A stretch of DNA of 64,000 nt from NCBI GenBank assembly GCA_032622095.1, contig CP136068.1:62952025-63016024 (forward strand), in the 5' to 3' direction. This DNA is from Siphonodentalium dalli (Eukaryota; Mollusca; Scaphopoda; Gadilida; Siphonodentaliidae). Of this stretch, positions 46,682-57,974 are shown piece after piece. The notes under the pieces are model-generated. The model did not search any database, was not told the DNA's origin, and worked only from the letters and a program-made list of their open reading frames with translations. Position 1 is the stretch's first letter; every line of letters starts with the position of its first letter. The position numbers and the translations under genes are program-made.

Positions 46682-46846
46682 TCAGCATCTTTCAAACACC
46701 TTATACAGATCTGGTAGGTTGGCTATCTGTAGAATGGTGGCATCATGAGAATGTTTCTTCTGTGGTTGTAACATAGTCCGAAATGCTGGAAATAACACAT
46801 GTTCAACTGTCCATTTCCATCCGTCTGTTTCTGCTTTCTGTAATAT
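46682..46846 (-). CDS. MLH1: DNA mismatch repair protein MLH1, last exon
   Basis: MLH1 pairs with PMS2 to form MutL-alpha, the endonuclease that acts after MutS recognises a mismatch. The 165-bp exon (54 codons plus TGA at 46682-46684) reads [20 protein letters not shown] ... and ends with [17 protein letters not shown]. Human MLH1 ends with SWKWTVEHIVYKALRS ... [17 protein letters not shown], so identity is clear. The terminal F-E-R-C is the near-invariant MLH1 tail; structural work on the yeast complex showed that it contributes to the partner's nuclease site. The acceptor on the - strand is 'attatgattatag' before 46846, phase 0, matching the phase-0 end of the exon at 55828. The coding part is one codon shorter than in the human last exon. 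Confidence 0.96.
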   Translation of the reverse strand: MLQKAETDGWKWTVEHVLFPAFRTMLQPQKKHSHDATILQIANLPDLYKVFERC

Positions 46847-47358
46847 CTATAATCATAATAATACAACAAATATAATGCCAAACAAAGTTAATTGATTCAG
46901 GTTATTTATTTTTCACATCACTGTGGGAGGAAATACGGATTCCATATAAAATACACACACCTGGTGTAACACGCCATCTCTGCCCCCCCCCCCCCCACCC
47001 TGGATATCTACCCCCCATGTATGACTAACAAGCAGTTGCAGAGGGCGGTATCCCCTGCTAAATTGTGCAGTTGGGGAAGTGCATTCTCAATAATGTTTGC
47101 GTTCTCAGTATGTGCTAAACAAGAGGTGGGATTTTGTCAAAAAGCCTGGCTTGCGAACTCATTTTAGGTACTGGTCGAATATACCAAAAATCTTTTAAAT
47201 CGTTGACATTTGTGGAAATTAGCCCTGTGACGTCGTCCATTTGCACCAAAAATAATAAACAAAGTCCAATAACTCTGCTGAAAATATCTGGCCGGACCTG
47301 GTTTGCAAACTGGTTCTAGATACTGGTCATCACGGTGGGGAATCACGTGGTTTTGAAA

Positions 47359-47400
47359 ATGGCGGAGGCGACAAAAAATACATCGAGAAATGAAGTAAAG
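47359..47400 (+). CDS. Possible short first coding exon (+ strand) inside the MLH1 intron
   Basis: 'gaaaATGGcg' (good start context) opens MAEATKNTSRNEVK, directly followed by a GTAATA donor at 47401. Upstream are an E-box (tcacgtgg, 47343-47350) and a direct duplication of 'actcattttaggtactggtc' / 'actggttctagatactggtc' type. The composition 'atggcggaggcg' is typical of animal gene starts, but no second exon could be identified and the next 5 kb are repeats. It could be a captured gene start within a repeat. Confidence 0.22.
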
Positions 47401-47570
47401 GTAATAAACTAGGATATGACAGATTACATAGTATTTTGGCAGCTACGACCATACGCTACACTATTTTTTAAACAAGCTGATACCTCATATGTGTCCAAAC
47501 TCACATTTGTTTGCTTAAACATTCTGACAAAAAGTAGTCAGTCGAACATTTTCTATTTTCATGCTTTTTC

Positions 47571-48150
47571 TCTGCTTGGACCAAAAATATTGTTACTAAT
47601 GTTATGTTTATTGAAAGAAAGCACATTTAGTCGGCAATATATTGAACCCTGCTTTTAAAAAATGTATTTTTCCTTGTGAATCGTAGCTTTTTCATTAGTG
47701 ATGAGTGTACACGCACCACATTTAATATAATTTACCACGAACTTGTTCAGAACAGACTGAATAACTGGAGGATACCAAACGAGTCAACCGGCTTACGAAA
47801 TTTACAAAAGGAGTTCGGCAAATTATGTCTGAACCGTCCATATAGGCAAGGTGCATGCCTAATTTACTGGAATTTCGCTATAAACTGAGTCGACTTTAAG
47901 ATTATATATTGCTGTATGGCCCAAGCAAACCGCAAAACTACGGTACTCTTCAATTTGGTGTAATACATTAAACTGTGTACCCTAATGTAAAGCATGTGGT
48001 TAAATTACATATATAATTATGCTACTGGTGCTATTAATGGTCGTTGATCACCATTTGGTAATAAGTGTAATGACCGTATATGAAATGTTGGACCATATAA
48101 TAACAACACGAAATAACGCGGCATAACGTGCCTGAAACGTGCTGCGCATT
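47571..48150 (+). repeat. Outer inverted repeat, left arm
   Basis: Anchors facing the right arm (51840-52705): 'tgcttggaccaaaaatat' (47574) against 'atatttttggtccaagca' (about 52686); 'gcccaagcaaaccgc' (47919) against 'gcggtttgcttgggc' (about 52360); and 'taatggtcgttgatcacc' (48036) against 'ggtgatcaacgaccatta' (about 51919). Confidence 0.85.
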
Positions 48151-48429
48151 TCCCGGGGAACTTAATTATGTCAGATGATTCAGTTGTGACTAATTTCAGT
48201 GTGCAATTTGTTTGGAGAATCATTCGAGTTTAGAAGAGATCACCAGGCTACTTTTGTGGTGCAAAATTATATTTTTCTGAACATTAAGTACCATAGATTC
48301 ACTAATTTTCGTTCGGTGCTTTCACCCCAGGGCCATTTCATATTTATAGCCTACCAACTTACCTCGCCTAACAATAACACAACAATAAATAATTATCTCT
48401 CTGTAAACTGTCAATACATGCATCATAGA

Positions 48430-49530
48430 TATGTTCATTTCGGGCAAAGTGGGACAGGCGAAGCATGTCCTGCTTTGCCCGGAATGGTGGTCAATATAGT
48501 ATATTGTTGATATATGTTAGATTGCGGGAAGTCCAAATTTACCATGCCATTTCTCGGCCACTTGACAGATTTTGGTCAAATAAAGGGTGTTGTAGGGTCA
48601 CGGGCCCAAGCCAATCTGAATATTCATCACACTCGGTCCAAAATGGCAGCCGTCCAGAAGGGTTCAAATAGGGCACTCATGCCATTTCTCGGCCTTTTTT
48701 TTTTTTTTACAGATTTAGGTCAACGAAGGGAGTTGTATGGTGGCCCCCAAGCCAATATAATTATTTACCCCTTTCGCCCCACCCGATCAAAAATGGCTGC
48801 CGCCCATATAAAGTGTTGAAATATGGCACCTTGCCATTTCTCGGGCCCTTGACCGATTTAGGTCAAACAAAGGGTGAAAGGGGTGAATATTTAGACTGGC
48901 TTGGGGCACCACACAACACCCTTTATTTGACCTAATTCGGTCAAGGGGACGAGAAATGGCATGGGTACCCTATTTGAATCCTCTGGACGACGGCCATTTT
49001 GGATCGGGGTGGGGTGTGTAAAGAGTCCATTGTGGGCACCCTACAACAGCATTTGTTTGACCTAATTATAAAAAAAATCGAATAAGGAATAGAAGTCACC
49101 TTCGTTTTAATCGGTACTGTGACGAGGTGAATATATCGTTAAGATAGATAAGTCTGGTTGCCAGACGAGAAATCAATCCTACGTAACCAAACAGAAATTC
49201 AAATGTCACTCAAAGACTGTCTGTAGCAGTCTGAGCAATGGCAACTCGCACTGTCTCTTTGATTTTGCTGTCCCAGTCCCACTTAGCCCGGCATATTATC
49301 CCACTTTGCCAAGTGTGATATCCCGCTTTGCCCAAAGACACAGGCAAAGTGGGACAAAACAAGAGGTTCCAAAAGGGACATACCGAGATGTTGTTTGATA
49401 TCAATGACCACTCGGTTATATGCGCCGATGAATTGTATGCCAATAAACGGCTTTCCATTTTTTTTTCGGCGAAAACCCTATCTAAAATTACTTGAAAACA
49501 TTATTTGGTGTCCAGCTTTGCCCGGGTCTC
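48430..49530. repeat. Fold-back array with 'ggcaaagtgggac' ends
   Basis: Starts with a hairpin 'cgggcaaagtgggaca' / 'tgtcctgctttgcccg' (48439-48481). Three units of about 145 bp follow, each with 'gccatttctcgg', 'ggtcaaa' or 'ggtcaac', 'caagccaat' and 'aaaatggc' (48543, 48681, 48831). From about 48880 the same phrases run inverted ('ttatttgacctaattcggtc', 'gacgagaaatggcatggg'). 'gcaaagtgggacaaaac' recurs at 49354. Confidence 0.7.
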
Positions 49531-50011
49531 CCCTAAATCATTAGTTTATTCATATATCTGTGTGAAAATTTGAACGAGGACATTCGAAGTGGTAGAACAT
49601 AATGGCAGCAGTCCAAACATTTCGCTACATTGGCCCGATAGGGCGCGATTCTGTATTTTTATGTTCTAATTATTGAATCGGCATTCCCAATATAGCTAAA
49701 TTCAAAGGAGCTGTTTTAAAGTGTCCTTGGGCTGATTATCAGATTAGTTTGTCCACAATACAGTGCATGTATAAGCATCTACACGTTTCTAAATTTGCCA
49801 TGTGGACTTCTTTCTTGAGGTAGGCCAAAATGCCAGTGAGTTAATATATAAAGTCGGGTCATGATGGGTGCAGGATAATTATGCCTCCAACAAAACGGAT
49901 TACTTCCTGCAGATATAGTAGCCAAGTAAGCATCATAGTTTCAGATTTGAAGTATATCACAGTGTATAAACCGTACAAACATTAAATCGGAAGTTGTTTT
50001 CGAAAAGACGA

Positions 50012-50341
50012 AAAATGCTATTTTTAGAACGTAAATGTGACAGAAATATCACAACACCACCACAAAATCCAGGTTTCAGACGGACACACGGTCGTACCAC
50101 ATCTATAAACGTAATTATAAATTGTACATACACATTTGCCGATCGTAAGCGGGCTCCATTTGAGCGAAAGACTGTTTAATAGATGAAAGCGGCCTTTGAT
50201 CACTTCAGAAAATAAATTTCTCGCAAAAATTCCCTCTTCAAATGTCATGTTAACACATAGCCAGCATCTGTCAGAAACACCACTATATTGCAACGGAAAG
50301 GCCGTTATGTGTGCAACATATATGGACATGCCATTGGCTCG
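50012..50341 (+). repeat. Inner inverted repeat, left arm
   Basis: 'cgaaaaatgctatttttaga' (50009) faces 'tctaaaaatagcatttttcg' (about 51530). 'aggccgttatgtgtg' (50298) faces 'cacacgtaacggcct' (about 51251), and 'atatatggacatgcc' faces 'ggcatgtccatatat' (51232). Confidence 0.88.
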
Positions 50342-51054
50342 AGTGTATTCACAATTTAAAAGTAGAGAGTATTTATTTGGACAACCCACTCATCAGTCTA
50401 TGTACGCCTAGTTGTGTACGACTACAATACTAGTTGCGATGCTATACAGGAATCGTACAGTAATGATATGTTCCTTTCGACCCACTTAAACATTACTATG
50501 TCTTCGAAATGTCACGTCTGCCTGAATCAAACAAGGTATTCCGATACTATTTAGCTACTTTTATTCGACTCCGCATGTAACAAAACTGTATTTGGGGGTT
50601 GAGGAAATATGTTGTATTCTGTGATGAAATTGTGTATAGGTCAAGGGTGGGGTCTGCAATTGTTTTCCGAACACTAGACGGGCGGTGGTTGGTTCTGCAG
50701 CTATGCTTACACATTTTTCCAGGCCCTGTAATTTTGTTCCTAGAGTCATTTTTCTTCAAAATAATGGACAGAAGGTTTTAAGAATGCTTCTATTATGTAA
50801 TATGTATACATATGCACTTAACCCTTGGTAGGGGGTTTGAGTTCACCAGCAGTTAATAATGAGGAATGACACCAAGGGGTAATAAAAATGTCAGCTTGCT
50901 AAATGCTCAAGGATCTATCAATGCACATTGGCATGGAAAGGCTCATATGTAAATAGTTCTATTAAAAATAATTTATTCAACCTGGTGTAAATGAAAGCAT
51001 AACACAATTGTAGATTCTTCAAATAAATGTAAACTCTTCACGTAAAGGTACTCA

Positions 51055-51229
51055 AGTATTTGGGGTGGGGGAGGAGCAGTTTTAAATATCATAACTCTGT
51101 CCCTATTCACACAAGGACCTCTCACTGTGAGATCCAATGGTTTAGCCATTAATCAATTTGACAGATAGGATAAACAATTATCCAGCCTGCCGGTTGTTTA
51201 TCTTTACCTTCTTACAACAACTGGAGCCA
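51055..51229 (+). repeat. 175-bp direct repeat, copy 1
   Basis: 'agtatttggggtgggggagg' to 'ggttgtttatctttacctt'. Copy 2 at 52866-53030 differs at only a few positions. The two copies bracket the right arms of the inverted repeats. Confidence 0.88.
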
Positions 51230-51560
51230 AGGGCATGTCCATATATGTTACACACGTAACGGCCTTTCCGTTGCAATATAGTGGGATTTCCGACTGGTGC
51301 TGGATATGTGTTAAAATGACATTTGAAGAGGGAATTTTTGCGAGAAAATTATTTTCTGAAGTGATCAAAGGCCGTTTGTATCTATTAAACAGAGTCCTTC
51401 GCTCAAATGGCCCCGCTTACCATCGGCAAATGTGTATGTACAATTTATAATTACGTTTATAGATGTGGTGCGACCGTCTGAAACCTGGATTTTGTGGTGT
51501 TGTTGTGATATTTCTGTCACATTTACGTTCTAAAAATAGCATTTTTCGTCTTGGAGTCCG
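51230..51560 (-). repeat. Inner inverted repeat, right arm
   Basis: Reverse counterpart of 50012-50341. See that entry for the anchors. The arms match at roughly nine positions in ten by eye. Confidence 0.88.
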
Positions 51561-51839
51561 CTGGGAAGGGCTCGATGCAACGAATCCAGAATGTTACCAC
51601 AGAAGAAGATGGGCCTAAGACGAGTGTATGATGGTGTGACCAATTAACAAAAACAATAAAACAATGAATACATGATTTGATTTTTATTCAATATAAAAAT
51701 GACCAGAAATCTTCAATCCTCTTTCCTATGGCCACGTGTATGAGGCCTGACTTCGACCCAAACTGCTTGCCACAGTGCTACACGACATAATTGACTTGTT
51801 CTCAGGCATTTCATATGAAAAATAAAATCGCAAATCCTA

Positions 51840-52705
51840 CATAAGAATATTTTGTGACATTATTTCGTGTTATTTTATGATCAAACGTTTCTTACGGTCA
51901 TTACACTCATTACAAAATGGTGATCAACGACCATTAATAGCGCTGTGATTAAGGTACACATAGGTTCTGAAAATTGTGATCAAGCTAGGTACCCAGGTTG
52001 GGAGAAATCGTGATAAAGGTACACAGGTTCATCTGCGGTCGACAGGGTATGTTTGTGTTACACAACATGACAACATATCAAAGGATATATTAGTTAATAA
52101 CTACATTCTTTCAATGTATATACTGGTAGCAGTTCAAACAATTTAAAACTGAAAGCAACAGCTTAAAACCAAACGTATTTCCAGCAAAGATATTTAAATC
52201 TCGTTTAATTTGATACTCGATGAACCTGGGTACCGTATTACGATTTTCCCCAACCTGCGTACCTTTATCACAATTTTCAGAACCTGGGTACCTTTATCAG
52301 AAGAAAAAAATTAGAGTGACCAATTCTACTACCCCAAATTGAAGAGTACCGTAGCTTGGCGGTTTGCTTGGGCCATACAGCAATATATAATCTTAAAGTC
52401 GATTCAGTTTATAGCGAAATTCCAGTAAATTGGGCATGCACCTTGCCTATATGGACGGTTCAAACCTAATTTGTTGAACTCCGGTTGTAATACGATTGAC
52501 TCGTTTGGTATCCTCTAGTTATTCAGAACAAGTTCGTGGTAACTCATCACTTAATTGTGGTGCGTGTACACTCATCACTAATGAAATTCTACAATTCACA
52601 AGGAAAAACACAATTTTTTAAAAGCAGGGTTCAATATATTGCCGACTAAATGTGCTTTCTTTCAATAACATAACATTAGTAACAATATTTTTGGTCCAAG
52701 CAGAA
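51840..52705 (-). repeat. Outer inverted repeat, right arm
   Basis: Reverse counterpart of 47571-48150, enlarged by an internal stretch (about 51955-52315) of 'acctgggtaccttta' / 'acccaggttgg' units that is absent from the left arm. 52706-52770 carries the reversed end of the dispersed repeat seen at 29540. Confidence 0.82.
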
Positions 52706-52865
52706 CGAGAGGCCGATCACGATCGGCAGATGTTTAACCCATACCTTGGCGATAGCGATTAGCTATAACTGATAATTGGTCAAAGATATGATCACAGTAA
52801 TCCATATATCAGTACCTAACTTAAAATCAAAAGCTCAAATAATTTGTCTTAAGAAGGGGTTAAAG

Positions 52866-53030
52866 TATTTGGGGTGGGGGAGGAGCAGTTTTAAATCTCA
52901 TAACTCTGTCCCTATTCACACAAGGACCTCTCACTGTGAGATCCAATGGTTTAGCCATTAATCAATTTGACAGATAGGATAAACAATTATCCAGCCAGCC
53001 GGTTGTTTATCTTTACCTTCATACAACCAC
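52866..53030 (+). repeat. 175-bp direct repeat, copy 2
   Basis: See 51055-51229. The sequence 'agatccaatggtttagcc' and 'gacagataggataaac' are identical in both. Confidence 0.88.
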
Positions 53031-53383
53031 CCCCTAGAGCTCTGTAGTCTGTAACATATGTCATCCCTCAATTAATAACAGATTTTGCTTGGAATGACAT
53101 ATATTAAAGGTACATGTACTCTCATATACTCAGGATATTGGATGTTCACAGGGTAATTTATTGATATCATTATATTACATGCAACTATTGCAATAAAATC
53201 TTCATATTTTAAACAGGACATCACACCTAATTAATGGTATACAACTAAAACAAATTAGTGTCAATGAATTTTTTTTTTTTTAATTAAATAAAATTTATAT
53301 TATAAAAGTTTTTAAATATTTTTTGTGTGTTCAATCTAAAAAAATTAAATAAAAATTCCAAAAAGGGTCATAACTCCTTTAAA
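53031..53383. other. A/T-rich intronic stretch
   Basis: Nothing coding. It ends in an F3-type unit ('aaaagggtcataactccttt') just before the duplicated block begins at 53384. Confidence 0.5.
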
Positions 53384-55031
53384 ATAAATCGAATCAAACC
53401 CATATTCGAACTCGATCTGTATTTTGGGCTGAAAATCTCACATACCAAATTTGGTGTCAATCAGATAAAAAATGTTTGAGTTATGGCAGCATGCATGAAT
53501 TCGAAAAAGGGCCATAACTCTTTAAACGAAACTCGGATCAAACCCATATACTGTATTTTGGGCTGAGAAACCTATATACAAAATTTGGTTCCGATCAAAT
53601 AGAAAATCTTTGAGTTATCGCATTATGCCTAAAGTGTCTATGGACGGACAGACAGACGGACGGATGAACGACAAGTGGCCAATCCGGACGTTGACACTAT
53701 GTGTACCATACTATGGTATGGATACACATAAAAAGTTTTATCTCATGCAGAGTACAAGAAAAATGTATCAAACCTGGTGTGCCCCTTTAATATTTCAACT
53801 CACATTTGTAATCAATTGAAATCAATGTCGAAAAAGCTTTCCATTAATATATAAATAAACAAACTAGATTTTTAAAAAAATTTAATTTAATTTTTTTTCC
53901 CCAGCACCTACATGACAAAAAATCATCTTACGGTTTTATAAGCTCAACTTACTTTGTAAGTTTGAGCTATTGCCATGGTTTGGCGTCCGTCGTCCGTGTG
54001 TGTGTGTGTCCGTCAACAATTTCCTTTGGCGCGGGCTACAGGTCATACCTTTGATCTGATCTTTATGAGATTTGTCATGAATGTTGACATTGACAAAAAA
54101 CATGGCCGCTGGCAGCCATCTTGGATATCAAAATTCAATCCATTGGCGCGGGCTACAGGTCGTACTGTTTGTCTGATCATCACGAAATTTATCATGGATG
54201 TTAATATTGACATGTAGATGGGAACGAGTTATTTTGGGGTCGTTCGGCCAAAAAACATGGCCACCAGCAGCCATCTTGGATTTTACTCTTTGCATGACTA
54301 AATCCTTTGGCGCGGGCTACAGGTTGTAGCTTTCATCGGAACTTCATGAAATTTGTGATGGATGTTAACAATGACATGTAAGATGGAACGAGTCATTTTG
54401 GTGTCGTTCGGCCTAAAAACAGGCCGCCAGCAGCCATCTTGGATTTTACTCTTTGCATGACTAAATCCTTTGGCGCGGGCTACAGGTCGTACCTTTGGTC
54501 CGATGTTTATGAAGTTTGTCATGAATGTTGCCATTGACATGTAAATGGGAACAAGTCATTTTGGTGTCATTCGGCAAAAAAACATGGCTGCTGGCAGCCA
54601 TCTTGGATTTCAAAATTCAATCCATTGGCGCGGGCTACAGGTCGTACTGTTCGTCTGATTATCATGAAATTTGTCATGGATGTTAGTATTGACATGTAGA
54701 TGGGAACGATTGATTTTGGGGTCGTTCGGCCAAAAAACATGGCCACCAGCAGCCTTCTTGGATTTTACTCTTCTTTGCATGACTAAATCCTTTGGCGTTG
54801 GCTACAGGTCGTACCTTTGGTCTGATCTTTATGAAATTTGTCCTGAATGTTGATATTGACATGTAGATGTGAACGAGTAATTTTGGGGTCATACAGCCAA
54901 AAAACATGGCCGCTGGCGGCCATCTTGGATTTCAAAATTCAATCCATTGGCACGGGCTACAGGTCGTACTGTTCGTCAGATCATCATGATATTTATCATG
55001 GATGTTAATATTAACATGTAGATGGGAACGA
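53384..55031. repeat. Segmental duplication block A, copy 1
   Basis: Matches 57975-59622 at a constant offset of 4591 bp with only a handful of differences (for example cattatgcct/cattatgccc near 53628, and ctatggacgg/ctacggacgg). It contains a reversed F3 element with the palindromic head at 53700-53728 and an F1 element from 53940 with seven monomers ('gggctacagg' at about 54032-54954). The F1 array is cut off at 55031, where block B starts. Confidence 0.95.
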
Positions 55032-55032
55032 T

Positions 55033-57028
55033 TGGGCGGATTGTACCCATATTCGAACTTGACCTGTATTTCGAGCTGATAAACGCACATTCCAAATTTG
55101 TCAAAAACTATACAGATGAGGGGTGTGTCATCATAAACCAAAATATCAAATATGAACACAATCGGACAAAAAATACTTCGGTTATAGCATCGGATTTTTT
55201 TAATTTAATTTTTTAAAATTTTATTTTCGAAAAAAGGGTCATAACTCCTTTAAAATAAATCGGATCAAACCCATATTCGAACTCAATCTGTATTTTGGGC
55301 TCTGAAACTCGCATACCAAATTTGGTTCCGATCAGATAAAAATTGTTGGAGTTATGACAGCATGCGTGAATTCGAAGTCGAATAAGGGCCATAACTCTGT
55401 AAAAAAAAACTCGGATCAAACCCATATTCAAACTCAATCTGTATTTTGGTCTGAGAAACTCATATACAAAATTTAGTTATCGCACCATGCGTAAAGTGTC
55501 TACGGACAGACAGACAGACAGAAGGACGGACGCATGACGAGTGGTCAATCCGGAAGTCGACATTATGTTTACCATACTATGGATGTAAACACAAAAAGGG
55601 CCATAACTCGCAAAAATGGGCGGAGCAAACCCATATTCGAACTTGACCTGTATTTTGGTCTGATAAACTCACCTATGAAATTTGCTTTTGATCTAATAAC
55701 CGAAACTAAAGTTATCATCCGGAAACCATTTCCGGACGCACACACGCATAGACACAGGCTATTTTAATAGTCCCCTGAAATTTTTTTTTTTGGGGGACAA
55801 ATATGGCAAGTTAAAACTGCAGAGTACCTTTTCCTCCTCTTTTGTTGGCACAAACACAGTTTTCTTCATAGCGTAGAAGTCAGCAGTTTCTTTTGCATAA
55901 GATTCAAAGCATTCCTTCTCTGAATCCCAGTTAACCTACAAAAATAAAAAAACAATAAATAAATACAATTTAACACTGGAATAACATCATTTCTGGAAGC
56001 CAATTATATTGCCAGAGATAATGGCAACCTACAGCGGCGAAATTTAAAAAAAATAATTAAACAAGACAGTCAATGACTGTGGGTCGCTCACCAGACTGTA
56101 AGGACTGAGAAGACAGGGACTCTTGAAGACTACAAGAGTCAGTACTTGACAGAATCACTTAAGTTCTAAACATGGACAGAGCTGGATGTTCTCAAATGAG
56201 CAGGGCTCTTCACCTTGAAATTTCTAATTGCACATCACTGACAAATTTCCAACCTCTTACCTTTTAAAGTGGACAACCATACCACAGTACTAAGTTCACA
56301 AAAAACACTTTGTACATTCCTCTTATGTTGAATTTTACGACTGGTACCAGTACTTCAAGCTTTCAAACGTTTGATAATTACCAACCTGACACCCCCATAA
56401 AGTTAAAAATTTGTGGCCAATTCGGTCCAACAGTTTAACCTGAAGTAGAAACATATGGACTGATGGTTTAAAAACATACATGTTAGAAAATCAAACCAAA
56501 CTACGAGAACAGTTCTAACTTATTTTTGGTGTGAACATCTAATCTACAACTAATTTAGTATAGGGGGGTCAAATCTCCACCCCTCTACACTCCCTCCCCA
56601 TTGCCTCAAACATTGCCCCCACCCAGGCTGTCTAGAAATCAATATTATCATACCAGTACCAAACAGCATAGAGGAGAGTTAAATCTCTTATCTCTGCCCC
56701 AATTAGAACAAATGTGAATCCTCATCTATGAGATCCATTCATCTAGTAATATCAATATACCCCCCAATTTTCTTTGAAAAATCAGGGAATGATTTCACGT
56801 GGATAAGTGCTGGTTAAGAAACTAATATTGGAACAGCCGAGTCTGTATTTAGTGTCTGACCTTAGCAGGTGAATTTAATGACAATATTCCGCAAGGTGGA
56901 CTAACATCACCAAATTCACCCTCTGGGGACCTCATTTCCTAAAAATGACCCCATGAACAAATATGAACCCCAGTCACCCAAGGCCCTCCATACCAAATAT
57001 AAGCTATATAGGCCTAATGGTTCTTGAG
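55033..57028. repeat. Segmental duplication block B, copy 1
   Basis: Matches 62007-64000 at an offset of 6974 bp, becoming 6972 after a 2-bp difference ('gactgtgggtcgc' / 'gactgggtcgc' near 56075). Other differences include 'acgtggataag' / 'acctggataag'. It contains reversed F3 units (55040-55760), the MLH1 exon at 55828-55935 and reversed F2 tail and array (56060-57028). Because the right copy reaches the window edge, the duplication may extend further. Confidence 0.95.
55828..55935 (-). CDS. MLH1: MLH1 penultimate exon (copy 1)
   Basis: A 108-bp exon on the - strand between 'tttttgtag' (ending 55936) and 'gtactct' (from 55827), phase 0 at both ends. It encodes VNWDSEKECFESYAKETADF followed by YAMKKTVFVPTKEEEK. 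Human MLH1 exon 18 (114 bp, also phase 0-0) encodes [20 protein letters not shown] then YSIRKQYISEES, so homology and exon boundaries agree. This region belongs to the C-terminal dimerisation domain that binds PMS2. It splices in frame to the last exon at 46846. An identical-looking copy is 6974 bp away at 62802-62909. If both are real, transcripts could include one or both without a frame change. Confidence 0.95.
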
Positions 57029-57974
57029 AAAAAACTGTTTTAAGACTTACTATGGAGGAAAAGAGTTATGGCCCTGGCTTGGCACCTACATGTATTTGAT
57101 GTGATGAACTTAATTGAACAAATCTGATTGTGAGACACCTAGGGAACATGCACACTGAACTATATAAACACATTCCGTCTTTAATATGGAGTCGAAATCA
57201 ATTTGTTGATAGATGGATGGAAGCCTGACAGATAGAAGACAAATATAATCCAATATATACCCCCCCCCCCCCCATTTTTCTTTGAATATTAGTCGTATGA
57301 TTTCATCTGGATAAGTGGTGATTAAAAAAATAATATGAAATGGCCAAACCTGAATTTAGTATGTCTGACATTTGCAGAATTAGGTCCCAAAAATGTGGAT
57401 TTAATGACAATATTCTGTAAGGCAGGCTAGCATCACCAAATTCATCCTCAATCTGATTAGGCCTCAATGGCCAATAAAACCAAGGAACAGATTGAAGTCC
57501 TACAGTTGAAGTTGGTGATACACACCCATTGAGCACCTCAATTATGCATTTTATCTTCTGCAAATTAGGGGGACATTGAAACTGAACAGGTGGAAAAAGT
57601 GACTAAATCAAACTGTCAATTTGATACTTAGGATACTTCCCAGAAGATGAGGACTAAGCAGATTAGGTCCCTGGCGGGTGTATTTGGTGATGCTAGCATG
57701 CTGTATGGGGTAGCAACACTAAATTCTCCATCTGGGGACCTCACTATGTAAATGTCAGACACACTATTTCCAGACTTGAAGAAATCAAAGCCATTCACAG
57801 TATCATTGAATGTCAGTCATCACCTAATGGGAGCACCAGTTTGTTGTTAAATTGCTACAGATATGTTTAGATTAGAATAATACATGTCATCTGGCCAGTT
57901 TATATAATTAATGATCTGTACCTTTACAGATATATATGCCTCTGTGGTGAGAAGAGGTATTAAATTGAGAGGTG
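57029..57974. other. Spacer between the duplicated blocks
   Basis: Not duplicated within the window. It holds a C14 run (57260-57273) and a loose duplication of 'caccaaattcatcc' / 'actaaattctccatctgggg', also related to 56905-56930. An 86-codon - strand frame (57303-57563) has no recognisable domain. No MLH1 exon is seen here. Confidence 0.5.

Larger units (their letters stand above)
46847..55827 (-). other. MLH1 last intron (8981 bp), packed with inverted repeats
   Basis: Read on the - strand from donor 'gtactct' (55827 downwards) to 'gattatag' (46847). It holds the composite inverted repeats at 47.6-52.7 kb, the fold-back array at 48.4-49.5 kb, F3 and F1 arrays at 53.4-55.0 kb and the left half of the duplicated blocks. 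One possible unrelated first exon on the + strand is listed separately. Confidence 0.75.

Noticed and set aside
57303-57563. Possible further MLH1 exon on the - strand
   Set aside because: The translated residues do not match MLH1 upstream of the VNWD exon (expected PLEGLP...RLATE), and no splice sites bracket it.
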